Made by a program: the position numbers and the translations under genes
DNA from: Candidatus Omnitrophota bacterium
GTDB taxonomy: Bacteria; Omnitrophota; Gorgyraeia; 2-02-FULL-51-18
Direction of reading: 5' to 3'
NCBI GenBank assembly: GCA_016197155.1
Contig: JACPWF010000003.1
Coordinates: 1 to 48,521, forward strand
Length of the DNA: 48,521 bases
Notes under the pieces: generated by a model
Databases searched by the model: none
What the model was told of the DNA's origin: nothing
The model's input: only the letters and a program-made list of their open reading frames with translations
In this document: positions 27,779 to 35,901 of the stretch, piece by piece
How the letters are laid out: the number at the start of each line of letters is the position of its first letter
How positions within the stretch are numbered: position 1 is the stretch's first letter

Positions 27779-28659
27779 GACCGGACGTATTCCTCCAAGG
27801 CCTCTTCCCAGGGACGCAGTTTCATGCCGAAGGAACTCTCGAAATGTTTGGTCGAAAGAACCGAATGTCCGGGCCGCACGGCCAGGCGCCCCTTCACTTG
27901 GCCCGGATCGGCCTTCTCCACCCGGGCAGGTCCGCGCCCGATCCATTCTTTCATTTTGAGCGCCATCCCGTGGCGCGTGGCGCTTCCCGAATTGCACACG
28001 TGAAAAATACCGCGAAGGGGTTTTTTTAAAAGAGAATCGGCGATCACTTCCACCGCCGCGGCGAGGTCCTCCACGAACGTCGGCGCGTCCTCCTGATCGT
28101 CGAGGACCGCCACCACGGCCTCGCGCCTGAGCCGCGCGAGGATCGCGTTTACGAAATTATTCGGGTTCTCCGCCCCGAAAAGCCAGCTCGTGCGGACGAC
28201 CACCGAGGGCGCCGCGCATCGCAGGGCATGGACTTCGCCCTCGAGTTTGGTCATCCCGTAAATATTGATCGGAAAGGTCCGGTCCGCTTCGGCGTAGGCC
28301 GAGGATTTCCGGCCGTCAAAGACGTAATCGGTGCTGATGAAAACAAGCGGAATATTTTTTGACCCGCAGACCTGCGCGAGGTTTTGGGTCGCCAGGGCAT
28401 TGGCCGCGTGGGCGCGCGCGGGGTCGCGCTCACAGCCGTCCACGTCGGAATAGGCCGCCGCGTGGATCACGAGCTTCCGGGAATTTTTTTTAAACAGATC
28501 CGCGACGGCCGCGCGACTCGTCAGATCGCAGGCGCGGGTGTCGTGCCGGCCGCTCAGCGAAACGCCTTCGGCTTTTTTGGCGGAGGCCCATCGCTTGAGA
28601 AGCGCCCGGCCGAACATCCCCGAAGCGCCGGTCACCAAAATTTCAGACTCTGGCGGCAT
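27766..28659 (-). CDS. rfbD: dTDP-4-dehydrorhamnose reductase
   Basis: RmlD (RfbD) reduces dTDP-4-keto-L-rhamnose to dTDP-L-rhamnose, the last step of the pathway. The 297-residue SDR has ILVTGASGMFGRALL, VIHAAAYSDVDGCE, ISTDYVFDG, the catalytic Tyr-x3-Lys in IYGMTKLEGE and VVRTSWLFG, all typical of RmlD. The start at ATG 28659 overlaps the rfbB stop by 17 bases; the longer upstream frame inside rfbB has no RmlD character. It is followed by the Rmd-like gene. Confidence 0.94.
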   Translation of the reverse strand: MPPESEILVTGASGMFGRALLKRWASAKKAEGVSLSGRHDTRACDLTSRAAVADLFKKNSRKLVIHAAAYSDVDGCERDPARAHAANALATQNLAQVCGSKNIPLVFISTDYVFDGRKSSAYAEADRTFPINIYGMTKLEGEVHALRCAAPSVVVRTSWLFGAENPNNFVNAILARLRREAVVAVLDDQEDAPTFVEDLAAAVEVIADSLLKKPLRGIFHVCNSGSATRHGMALKMKEWIGRGPARVEKADPGQVKGRLAVRPGHSVLSTKHFESSFGMKLRPWEEALEEYVRSCAS

Positions 28660-29650
28660 AGGCCTTCGCGTAGTAGTCCTTGAAATCCGGATTCTTTTCC
28701 TTGATCCGGCGCCACCAGTCCTCGTTTTCCCTGTACCACAAAACGGTTTCACGGAGGGATTCGTCGAAGGGGCATTTTTCCTTCCAGCCCAACTTCCGCA
28801 GTTTCGCCGAATCGATGGCGTAGCGCCGGTCATGGCCCGGCCGGTCTTTCACCTTTTGAATGAGTGACTCGGGCTTTCCGAGAATTTTTAAAATTTGGCG
28901 CGTGAGATCGCTGTTTTCAAGAGAAGTCGCGGAAGAAATATTGTAGGCCTGGCCGCTCTTGCCTTTGTCAAACGCGCGGAGAATGCCGCGGCAATGGTCC
29001 TCGGCAAAAAGCCAATTCCTCACCTGGCGCCCGTCGCCGTAAAGCGGCAGCGGCTCGTCCGACAGCGCGCGCGCCACAAAAAGCGGGATCACTTTTTCGG
29101 GATACTGGTAGGGGCCGAACGTGTTCGAGCCGCGCGTGACCATCGCGTGGAGCCCGTGCGTCCGGGCGTAAGAGAGCGTCAAAAGATCCGCGGCGGTTTT
29201 GGAAACCGAATAGGGGCTCGAGGGGTCAAGCGCGTCGGTTTCCTTAAAAAAACCCTTTTCGCGGCTTCCGTAAACCTCGTCGGTGCTGACGGTCAGAAAT
29301 TTTTTGATCCCTTTTTTCCGCGCCGTTTCCAAAAGAATGTAAGTGCCGTACAGATTCGTGTCGAAAAATGCCTTCGCGTCGAGAAGCGAGCGGTCCACGT
29401 GCGTTTCGGCCGCCAGGTGAATCACGGCGGAACAACCCACTAGCGCCTTTTCAACGTCTGAACGATTGCAAACATCGCCTTTCACAAACTGGTACCGAGG
29501 ATGATTTTTGATTTCGAGAAGGCGGGCCAAATCGCCGGCGTAGGTTAATTTATCCAGATTCACGACGGAAATGTCCGGGTCCTCGCGAAGCCAAAACCGG
29601 ATAAGGTGCGAGCCGATGAACCCGGCCCCGCCCGTCACCAGGGCCTTCAT
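28643..29650 (-). CDS. rfbB: dTDP-glucose 4,6-dehydratase
   Basis: RmlB (RfbB) converts dTDP-glucose to dTDP-4-keto-6-deoxyglucose. The 335-residue extended SDR has VTGGAGFIGSHLIRF, HLAAETHVDRS, the STDEVYG motif with the Asp-Glu pair that distinguishes dehydratases, and the catalytic Tyr-x3-Lys in SPYSVSKTAADLL. The TRGSNTFGPYQYPEK and NWLFAEDHCRGI motifs follow. Its ATG overlaps the rfbA stop as TAATG, so both are translated in step. Confidence 0.96.
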   Translation of the reverse strand: MKALVTGGAGFIGSHLIRFWLREDPDISVVNLDKLTYAGDLARLLEIKNHPRYQFVKGDVCNRSDVEKALVGCSAVIHLAAETHVDRSLLDAKAFFDTNLYGTYILLETARKKGIKKFLTVSTDEVYGSREKGFFKETDALDPSSPYSVSKTAADLLTLSYARTHGLHAMVTRGSNTFGPYQYPEKVIPLFVARALSDEPLPLYGDGRQVRNWLFAEDHCRGILRAFDKGKSGQAYNISSATSLENSDLTRQILKILGKPESLIQKVKDRPGHDRRYAIDSAKLRKLGWKEKCPFDESLRETVLWYRENEDWWRRIKEKNPDFKDYYAKAYAARV

Positions 29651-30381
29651 TATTTTTTCGCCCTCTTGGCCGCGAGCGTGTTCGCCCGCAAAAGCGAATC
29701 AAAGGTCCCGCAGTCCGTCCACGCGCCGTTCAAGATGTCGTACTCGAGCTCGCCCTTCCGGAGGTAGGCGTTGTTCACGTCCGTGATCTCGAGCTCCCCG
29801 CGCGCGGAGGGCTTGAGCGTGTCGATGATCTCAAACACCCGCTCGTCGTAAAGGTAAACGCCTGTCACGGCCAGGTCCGATTTGGGTCTTTTGGGTTTTT
29901 CCTCAATTTCAAAAATCTTTTTTCCGTTCAGATTCGCGACCCCGAACCTCTGAGGGTCGGGCACTTTTTTCAAAAGCACCCTCGCCCCTTTTTTTTGGTT
30001 CCGGAAACGGCCGACGGATTCTTTTAAATCATCTTCGAAAATATTGTCCCCCAGGATCACCGCACTTTTTTTCCCATGGGCAAAATGCCGCGCCAAGCCC
30101 AAGGCCTCGGCGATGCCGCCCTCGCCTTCCTGGTACGTGTAGTTGATGTGCTGAAGGCCGAACGCCTGCCCGTTTCCCAAAAGCCTCAAAAACTCTCCGG
30201 CGTGCTGGCCGCCCGTGACGATTAAAATATCCCGGATGCCGGCCTTCACCAGGGTTTCGATCGGATAATAAATCATCGGCCGGTCGTAAACCGGCAGGAG
30301 GTGCTTGTTCGTGATCTTCGTGAGCGGGCCCAGGCGCTTGCCGAGACCCCCGGCGAGAATGATCCCTTTCAAATCGTTCAT
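29650..30381 (-). CDS. rfbA: Glucose-1-phosphate thymidylyltransferase, short form
   Basis: RmlA (RfbA) makes dTDP-glucose from dTTP and glucose-1-phosphate. The 243-residue protein shows the nucleotidyltransferase signature ILAGGLGKRLGPLT, KHLLPVYDRPMIYYPIE, the metal-binding LGDNIF and EIEEKPKRPKSD. It is about 45 residues shorter than the classic enzyme, as in the short RmlA form that lacks the C-terminal allosteric helices. GGGGAGG lies about eight bases before the ATG. It is followed directly by rfbB. Confidence 0.94.
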   Translation of the reverse strand: MNDLKGIILAGGLGKRLGPLTKITNKHLLPVYDRPMIYYPIETLVKAGIRDILIVTGGQHAGEFLRLLGNGQAFGLQHINYTYQEGEGGIAEALGLARHFAHGKKSAVILGDNIFEDDLKESVGRFRNQKKGARVLLKKVPDPQRFGVANLNGKKIFEIEEKPKRPKSDLAVTGVYLYDERVFEIIDTLKPSARGELEITDVNNAYLRKGELEYDILNGAWTDCGTFDSLLRANTLAAKRAKK

Positions 30382-30382
30382 G

Positions 30383-31675
30383 TCACGGCCTCCCCATCGA
30401 GAAATATTTGAAACCGAGCTTCCGCATTTTTTTCGGGTCGTAAATATTCCGCCCGTCCACGACGATGGGCTGGCGGAGCGCTTTTTTCACGCGCGCGAGA
30501 TCCAGTTCCTTAAATTCGTCCCATTCGGTGAGGATGAGAAGGCAATCGCTTCCCTTCGACACCGAGTAACTGTCCTTGCAAAATTCGACGTTTCGAAGGA
30601 GGCCCTTCGCCTTTGGCATCGCGTGCGGGTCAAACGCCTTCACCCGCGCGCCCTGGGCCTGGAGCGCGGCGATGATCTCGACGCTCGGCGCGTAGCGCAT
30701 GTCGTCGGTGTTGGGTTTGAATGAAAGCCCCAAAACGCCGATCGTCTTTGAGGAAACATTCCACAGCGCCTCTTCCACTTTTTTCAAAAAAACTTTTTTC
30801 TGATTTTCGTTGATCCTCTCGACGGCCCGCAGGAGCTCAAAATCGTAGCCCAATTTTTCCGAGATACGGATGAACGCGGCCAGATCCTTCGGAAAGCAGA
30901 ACCCGCCGAAGCCGATGCCGGCATCCAAAAAACCCCTGCCGATCCGCCTGTCGAGGCCGATGCCGATCGCCACCTGCTCCACATCGGCCTTGGCCGCGTC
31001 GCAGACGTTCGCGATCGCGTTGATGAACGAGATCTTCGTGGCCAAAAAAGAATTGGAGGCGTGCTTGATGATCTCGGCGCTGTTGATGTCCGTCACGACG
31101 ATCGGCGCCTTGAGCGGCGCGTACAGCTCTCTTAAGATCCGCTCGGCCTTTTTCGATTCGACGCCCAAAATGATCCGGTCGGGATTCATGAAGTCGCGCA
31201 CCGCGCTCCCCTCGCGCAAAAACTCGGGGTTCGAGGCGACGTCAAAATCCGCGCCCTTTTTGACGGTGTGGCGAAGAGTCTGCGCGAGGCGCTCGCCCGT
31301 TTGCACGGGCACCGTGCTTTTTTCGACGATGAGTTTGTAGCCGCGCAAGTCTTTGGCGATCGTGCGCGCGACGTCTTCCACGAAGCTCAGGTCCGCCTCG
31401 CCGTTCGGCCTCGGCGGGGTCCCGACCGCGATGAAGATCACGTCCGTCCGCCGCACCGCCCCTTTCAAATCGGTCGTGAAAGAGAGATTTTTCTCTTTTA
31501 AATTGTGACGGACCAGTTCCTCCAGGCCCGGCTCGTAGATCGGGGTGACGCCTTTTTTGAGGAGCGCTATTTTTTTGGCGTCGATGTCGACGCAAGTGAC
31601 CTCATTCCCCAAATTCGCGAAACACGCGCCCGACACCAACCCCACGTATCCCGATCCCACCACCGTGATTTTCAC
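30383..31675 (-). CDS. ugd: UDP-glucose 6-dehydrogenase
   Basis: Ugd oxidises UDP-glucose to UDP-glucuronate. The 430-residue protein has the Rossmann motif VVGSGYVGLVSGACFA, the EKSTVPVQTG loop, SNPEFLREGSAVRDF, the Lys in SAEIIKHASNSFLATKIS and the catalytic Cys in GIGFGGFCFPKDL. These patterns are typical of the UDP-glucose group and differ from the WbpA-type gene at 25.6 kb. The start is GTG with GGAGAGGATGAG upstream. Its product would feed the UDP-glucuronate decarboxylase at 23.6 kb. It lies 18 bases after lptD. Confidence 0.95.
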   Translation of the reverse strand: MKITVVGSGYVGLVSGACFANLGNEVTCVDIDAKKIALLKKGVTPIYEPGLEELVRHNLKEKNLSFTTDLKGAVRRTDVIFIAVGTPPRPNGEADLSFVEDVARTIAKDLRGYKLIVEKSTVPVQTGERLAQTLRHTVKKGADFDVASNPEFLREGSAVRDFMNPDRIILGVESKKAERILRELYAPLKAPIVVTDINSAEIIKHASNSFLATKISFINAIANVCDAAKADVEQVAIGIGLDRRIGRGFLDAGIGFGGFCFPKDLAAFIRISEKLGYDFELLRAVERINENQKKVFLKKVEEALWNVSSKTIGVLGLSFKPNTDDMRYAPSVEIIAALQAQGARVKAFDPHAMPKAKGLLRNVEFCKDSYSVSKGSDCLLILTEWDEFKELDLARVKKALRQPIVVDGRNIYDPKKMRKLGFKYFSMGRP

Positions 31676-31693
31676 GCGCTCATCCTCTCCGGA

Positions 31694-33802
31694 TTAAAAT
31701 AACGCCCGGCGCGGCACGGCCGTGGCCGCCTTTGGCCGGTTGTAAGACTGGCTCAGGCCGATCGGGGCCCTGGGAAACGCCTTCAAACGGAATACAAAAT
31801 AAAAGGTGTCGCCGGATCCGGCTCGGTGGTTGTAGGTGAAATCCACGATCACGCATTCAAAGGCCTTTGAGAGCGCCAACTCAAATTCTTTGGACTTGTT
31901 ATCCTCAAATTCATAGCGCTCATAAACTTTGACCTGCAAATCCGGCCGGACGTTCCAGTTGACCTGCGCCGTCGTCTGGCTGGACTCGTTTTGCACATAA
32001 CGCTCGCCGAGCGCGATCTTTGCGGGTCCGCGCTCAAGATAGAAATCCGTGTTGAACGTCTCCCAGTCGCGCGTGTGGGAGTTGTACGTGGTGTCCGCCT
32101 CGATCCCCATCCACGTGTACGGCCGCAGTTCCACGTCGATGCCGGTATTTTCCAGATGCCCGGTGTGAAGGTCCGTGTCAAAAAACGGGATGACCCGCGC
32201 GATCTCGCGGGGCGTGAGGACTTCGCCCTTGGCGTGTTCTTTGGTCTGGAATTTATTTTCAAACGCGAAGCGGATAAAATTCTGCTTGTCCAAATCGTCG
32301 ATCCCGTCGAAGCGCTGAAGGAGCGTGCGCGGCACGGTCGGCGTCGGGCGGTAATTGTAGCTGGCCGTGGGCGTGAAGACATGACGGATCTGGTTGTAAT
32401 CCAGGCCCAGGGCCTTCACGTAAACGTCGTAGGTCCTGTAAAAACGCGTGCTGACATCGAGCCCCGGATCAAAGGTCCCCCGCACGAAATCCCGGCCGCT
32501 GTCGGCGTCATGCGAATAAAACGTCTGCCGCGTGCCGACGCGCGGGTCGATCGACACGGCCCCCGCGTGCCCCGCGTAGGTGAGCGTGTGGTTGGTGTCG
32601 AAGCGCGTCGCGCTGAGGCCCACGTCGGTGTCGGCGAATTCTTTTCTCAAATTGGAAAATTGGTATTCCTCTCTCAAATAAAAGGGCATGTCCTCAAATT
32701 CCCGGTTATGGGTATCGAGGCGGACCTCGGGACTGCGTTCCACCACCGTGAAAAAATCGTCGAGCCGCTCGCGGTCAAGGATCGTGAGCGTGTACTCCGG
32801 GCGGGCCGTGACAAGCGAAACGTAATTGTCCGGAAAGGCGTTCCGCTCATATTCTTCGCGGAAAAAGAAATCCTTCACCACCGTCGCGTCGCTGAGTTTA
32901 TTGACCTCGGTCGTCAGCGTCGTCGAGGGAGTGAGCGGCGCCTGATGGCGCCACTGCGCGCGGTAGCGGTTGGGATTGATGCCTCCGGGGGACACGGCCC
33001 GGTCGTCAATGGAATACCCCCTGAGGGCGCCGTGGCCGATTTTTTCGCCGTGATAAAAATTTTCCGCGCCCCAACCAAACCCGCGCTTTTGGCGGTAGTC
33101 AAGGAGGACGTTTCCCTTGGAATGAAAAGCGGGCGTGTCGGACAGATAGTAACGCCACTTGCTCAAAACAAAAAATCCCCATTCCTGATTCTTGCCCGGC
33201 ACGATCTGAACCGGAAAACGCCCGACGTCGGCGGCGCGCTGTTCATAATACGGCACAAAAAGGATGGGGACATTTTTCACGTAGAGCACCGCGTTGTGGA
33301 CCACCACCTTGTCGTCGGGGTACACGTCTATGTGGTGGGCCTGAACTTTGTAAAACGGGCTGTCCCCACAGCAGGTGGTGATGCTCCCGTCGGTCGCGCG
33401 GTAATGGGTGTCGGAAATTTTTTCAACGGCCCTCGCCTTGGTGTAATAGGGCGGCGTCTCCCCATCCATCCGCGAGACATTTCCGGATTTTTTCTCGAAA
33501 TTGTACTCGCCGCGGTCCCCTTTAAAAACGCTTCCGCGCTGGATGAGCGTCACGCGGCCCTCGGCGACGGCGTTTTTTGTCGCCAGATAAAACGTGATCT
33601 TGTCCGCGGTGAGGCGCGCGCCGCCGTGATCGATCGAGACGTGTCCGGTGCCGATCACTTTCTGCTCGGCGTCGTAATATTCCACGGTGTCGCCGTGCAC
33701 CTGGACCGGCGGCTCCGGAGTCTCGGCGGCAAAGGCGGCCGCGGCCCAGACAAGCGGGAATAAAAAAAGGCCCCACGGCAAAAAACGTTTTTGAAAAATC
33801 AT
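31694..33802 (-). CDS. lptD: LPS-assembly protein LptD (OstA)
   Basis: LptD is the outer-membrane beta barrel that inserts lipopolysaccharide into the outer leaflet. The 702-residue protein has a signal peptide (about residues 1-26, ending AAAAFAAE), an OstA/LptA-like jelly-roll domain (about 33-130: TVEYYDAEQKVIGTGHVSI), then a barrel rich in alternating strands with Tyr and Arg. The SITTCCGDSPFY motif corresponds to the family's Cys-containing hinge, and one Cys (FECVIVDF) lies near the C-terminus, so an inter-domain disulfide is likely. AGGAG precedes the ATG. This gene is the main evidence for a diderm cell. Confidence 0.93.
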   Translation of the reverse strand: MIFQKRFLPWGLFLFPLVWAAAAFAAETPEPPVQVHGDTVEYYDAEQKVIGTGHVSIDHGGARLTADKITFYLATKNAVAEGRVTLIQRGSVFKGDRGEYNFEKKSGNVSRMDGETPPYYTKARAVEKISDTHYRATDGSITTCCGDSPFYKVQAHHIDVYPDDKVVVHNAVLYVKNVPILFVPYYEQRAADVGRFPVQIVPGKNQEWGFFVLSKWRYYLSDTPAFHSKGNVLLDYRQKRGFGWGAENFYHGEKIGHGALRGYSIDDRAVSPGGINPNRYRAQWRHQAPLTPSTTLTTEVNKLSDATVVKDFFFREEYERNAFPDNYVSLVTARPEYTLTILDRERLDDFFTVVERSPEVRLDTHNREFEDMPFYLREEYQFSNLRKEFADTDVGLSATRFDTNHTLTYAGHAGAVSIDPRVGTRQTFYSHDADSGRDFVRGTFDPGLDVSTRFYRTYDVYVKALGLDYNQIRHVFTPTASYNYRPTPTVPRTLLQRFDGIDDLDKQNFIRFAFENKFQTKEHAKGEVLTPREIARVIPFFDTDLHTGHLENTGIDVELRPYTWMGIEADTTYNSHTRDWETFNTDFYLERGPAKIALGERYVQNESSQTTAQVNWNVRPDLQVKVYERYEFEDNKSKEFELALSKAFECVIVDFTYNHRAGSGDTFYFVFRLKAFPRAPIGLSQSYNRPKAATAVPRRALF

Positions 33803-33808
33803 CCGCTC

Positions 33809-34780
33809 CTAATCTCCCCGCCCTTGACGGGCGTAAACCAGCGCGCCCGCGCCCGCGACGCCGGCGTCGAGCCCGAGCGCGGCGGGCACGATCTTCGCCG
33901 AATGCGTCGCGACGGAAAACGCTTTTTTGCGAAAGGCGGCCCGGAGCGGGCCAAAGAGAACCGCGCCGTTCTGCGCGATCCCGCCGCCCAGGACGATCCG
34001 CTCGGGGTTCAGGACATTCGCCAGGCCCGCGAGCGCCGAGGCAAGGTGCCCCGCGGTTTCGCGCCACAGGCCCACGGCAAAGGCGTCGCGCGCGCGCGCC
34101 GCGCGCGCGGCCAAAAGCGGCGTGAGCTTTTGGCCGGCGCGGGCCGTCCATTGTCTCAAAACGCTTTTTTGCCCGGCGCGAAGACGCCTTTGGGCCTCGC
34201 GGACAAAATAACCGTTTCCCACATACGTCTCCAGGCACCCGCGGTTCCCACAGCCACAGCGGGGGCCGTTTTCATTGATCACCAGATGCCCGATCTCGGC
34301 CGCCGAATACGCGTGCCCGTGAAAAAGTTTTCCGTCCAGAATGATTCCGCCGCCCACGCCGGTGCCGAGCGTCAACACCACGATATTTTTCGCGCCGCGG
34401 CCGGCGCCGAAGAAAAACTCGCCGAGGGCCAGGGCATTGGCGTCGTTGTCCACGGCCACCGGCATTCCCAGCCGCTTTTTCAAAAGGGCTTTAAGCGGCG
34501 TGTCTTTCCATCCGGGAATATTCGGAAAAAAATAAACAAAACCCCTTTCGACATCGATCGGCCCCGGCGCCCCGACGCCCGCGCCCGCGGTTTTCCACCC
34601 TTTTTTTGCGGCGAGTTTTCTCAAAATGGAAATGTGCCGGACAAGCCGCGAGAGAAGCCGGGCCCGGCCGAGCCCGGCCGTCAAAAAAGAGACCCGGTCA
34701 TGCACTTTTCCGTCGGGACCGACGATTCCGAGCCTGATATTGGTGCCGCCGATGTCGACGCCGATCGCGACTTTTTTCAC
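33809..34780 (-). CDS. ROK family sugar kinase, glucokinase-like
   Basis: The 323-residue protein has the ASKHA phosphate loops (GVDIGGTNIRLGIV; LTLGTGVGGGIILDG), GAPGPIDVERG, the catalytic Asp in VDNDANALALGE, and the ROK zinc motif with three cysteines in CGCGNRGCLE after GHLVINENG. This fits ATP-dependent glucokinase or a related N-acylhexosamine kinase; glucose is the likeliest substrate but unproven. The start was set at GTG 34780, where MKKVAIGVDIGG begins. No Shine-Dalgarno is visible, and a TATAAT box lies only seven bases upstream of the start, so the mRNA may be leaderless. Confidence 0.9.
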   Translation of the reverse strand: MKKVAIGVDIGGTNIRLGIVGPDGKVHDRVSFLTAGLGRARLLSRLVRHISILRKLAAKKGWKTAGAGVGAPGPIDVERGFVYFFPNIPGWKDTPLKALLKKRLGMPVAVDNDANALALGEFFFGAGRGAKNIVVLTLGTGVGGGIILDGKLFHGHAYSAAEIGHLVINENGPRCGCGNRGCLETYVGNGYFVREAQRRLRAGQKSVLRQWTARAGQKLTPLLAARAARARDAFAVGLWRETAGHLASALAGLANVLNPERIVLGGGIAQNGAVLFGPLRAAFRKKAFSVATHSAKIVPAALGLDAGVAGAGALVYARQGRGD

Positions 34781-34787
34781 GCGAGGT

Positions 34788-34818
34788 ATTATACCTGAAT
34801 TCACGGGGAAACGGACAA
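34788..34818 (-). promoter_or_regulatory. Candidate leaderless promoter of the ROK kinase
   Basis: On the minus strand a perfect TATAAT (34793-34788) is followed by seven bases and then the GTG start at 34780. A TTGTCC (34818-34813) lies 19 bases upstream, a weak -35 at slightly long spacing. Transcription starting six to eight bases after the box would begin at or next to the start codon. The promoter overlaps the 3' end of the diguanylate cyclase gene. Confidence 0.5.
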
Positions 34819-35901
34819 TTTTGCGACCTCCACGCGGTTCCGGCCGCCGTGTTTGGCGCGGTAAAGCGCCGCGTCCGCCGCCTCCACGAGCGAGGAAACG
34901 CCGGAGAGCGCGGGTGAAGCGGCCGCGCATCCGATACTGACGGTCACCCTCAAACTTTCGTCGTAGGCCCTAAAAATCCGCTCCTCGATCGAGCGCCGGA
35001 TTCTTTGGGCGACCCACAGGGCGCCGGCGTCGTCCGTCTCGATCAAGAGGACCCCGAATTCCTCCCCGCCGTAACGCCCCACGAGGTCCACTTCGCGGAT
35101 ATTTTTTTTAATGGTCTCCGCCACCTGTCTCAGCACCACGTCCCCCACCAGATGCCCGAAGTTATCATTGAAATGTTTAAAATCATCCACGTCCACCATG
35201 AGAAAAGAGAGTTTCAGCCCGAAACGTTTGGAACGTTCCATCTCCGCCTCCAGGCGCTCGATGAGATGCCGCCGCACGTAAACCGCCGTCAATCCGTCCG
35301 TCGTGGCGAGCGTCTCGACGTGCCGGTAAAGCCGGATCCGCTGAAGCTCGGAGGCAAAGCGTTCGGTGAGAATCGACACGAGTGGGCGGTCTTTGGCCGC
35401 GCCGCCCCTCACGACCAGCGCCGCAAAGAGCTGGTCGCCCAGCCACGCCGGCTGAGCCACCCAGCCCTCCCCATCAAAATGGCGTTTTTCCCCACGGGCC
35501 CTTTCCAAAACCGAGCGGAGGGACGGGCCAACGGTGACCTTGTCGTAAAGATGCGAGATTTCGTTCGCGGTCTGATTCAAATTTTCCGCCTCGCGGGTTT
35601 TCTGCTCAAGCAGGGATTTTTCCGCCTCCAATTTTTTGGAAAGCATCTGCCATTCCTCGTCGAGCGCGGCCGAGGGGCCGAGCGCCCATCGCCTGAATTG
35701 GCCCGCGCTCCAAAAAACCAGCCACGAAAAAACCAGATAATTGAGCCACGCGAAAGGGTCCGCGCCCGACCGGAAAAAAAGCGCGGCCGCCGCCAGGCCG
35801 ATGCTCCACAGAATGAAAAGCCGGCTCCTCGGGCTCCCGAAAAAATGCACCAGAAACAGGATCGCGAACCACAGGTTATTGAGGATCAGATACCGCCACA
35901 T
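34801..35901 (-). CDS. Membrane diguanylate cyclase with I-site
   Basis: GGDEF enzymes make cyclic di-GMP from two GTP. The 366-residue protein has two or three N-terminal membrane helices (about residues 4-22, 28-43, 52-68), a coiled coil (about 80-115), a short sensor-like region and the GGDEF domain from about 195. The active motif is GGEEF (278-282), and the inhibitory RxxD site (REVD, 269-272) is intact, so product feedback is expected. DVDDFKHFND and GHLVGD are also conserved. It overlaps the next cyclase gene by 16 bases, so both are on one message. Confidence 0.9.
   Translation of the reverse strand: MWRYLILNNLWFAILFLVHFFGSPRSRLFILWSIGLAAAALFFRSGADPFAWLNYLVFSWLVFWSAGQFRRWALGPSAALDEEWQMLSKKLEAEKSLLEQKTREAENLNQTANEISHLYDKVTVGPSLRSVLERARGEKRHFDGEGWVAQPAWLGDQLFAALVVRGGAAKDRPLVSILTERFASELQRIRLYRHVETLATTDGLTAVYVRRHLIERLEAEMERSKRFGLKLSFLMVDVDDFKHFNDNFGHLVGDVVLRQVAETIKKNIREVDLVGRYGGEEFGVLLIETDDAGALWVAQRIRRSIEERIFRAYDESLRVTVSIGCAAASPALSGVSSLVEAADAALYRAKHGGRNRVEVAKLSVSP

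Noticed and set aside
31991-33763. Plus-strand open frame of 590 codons opposite lptD
   Set aside because: It is antisense to a well-conserved gene, has no recognisable domain and reflects the third-position bias of GC-rich coding DNA.
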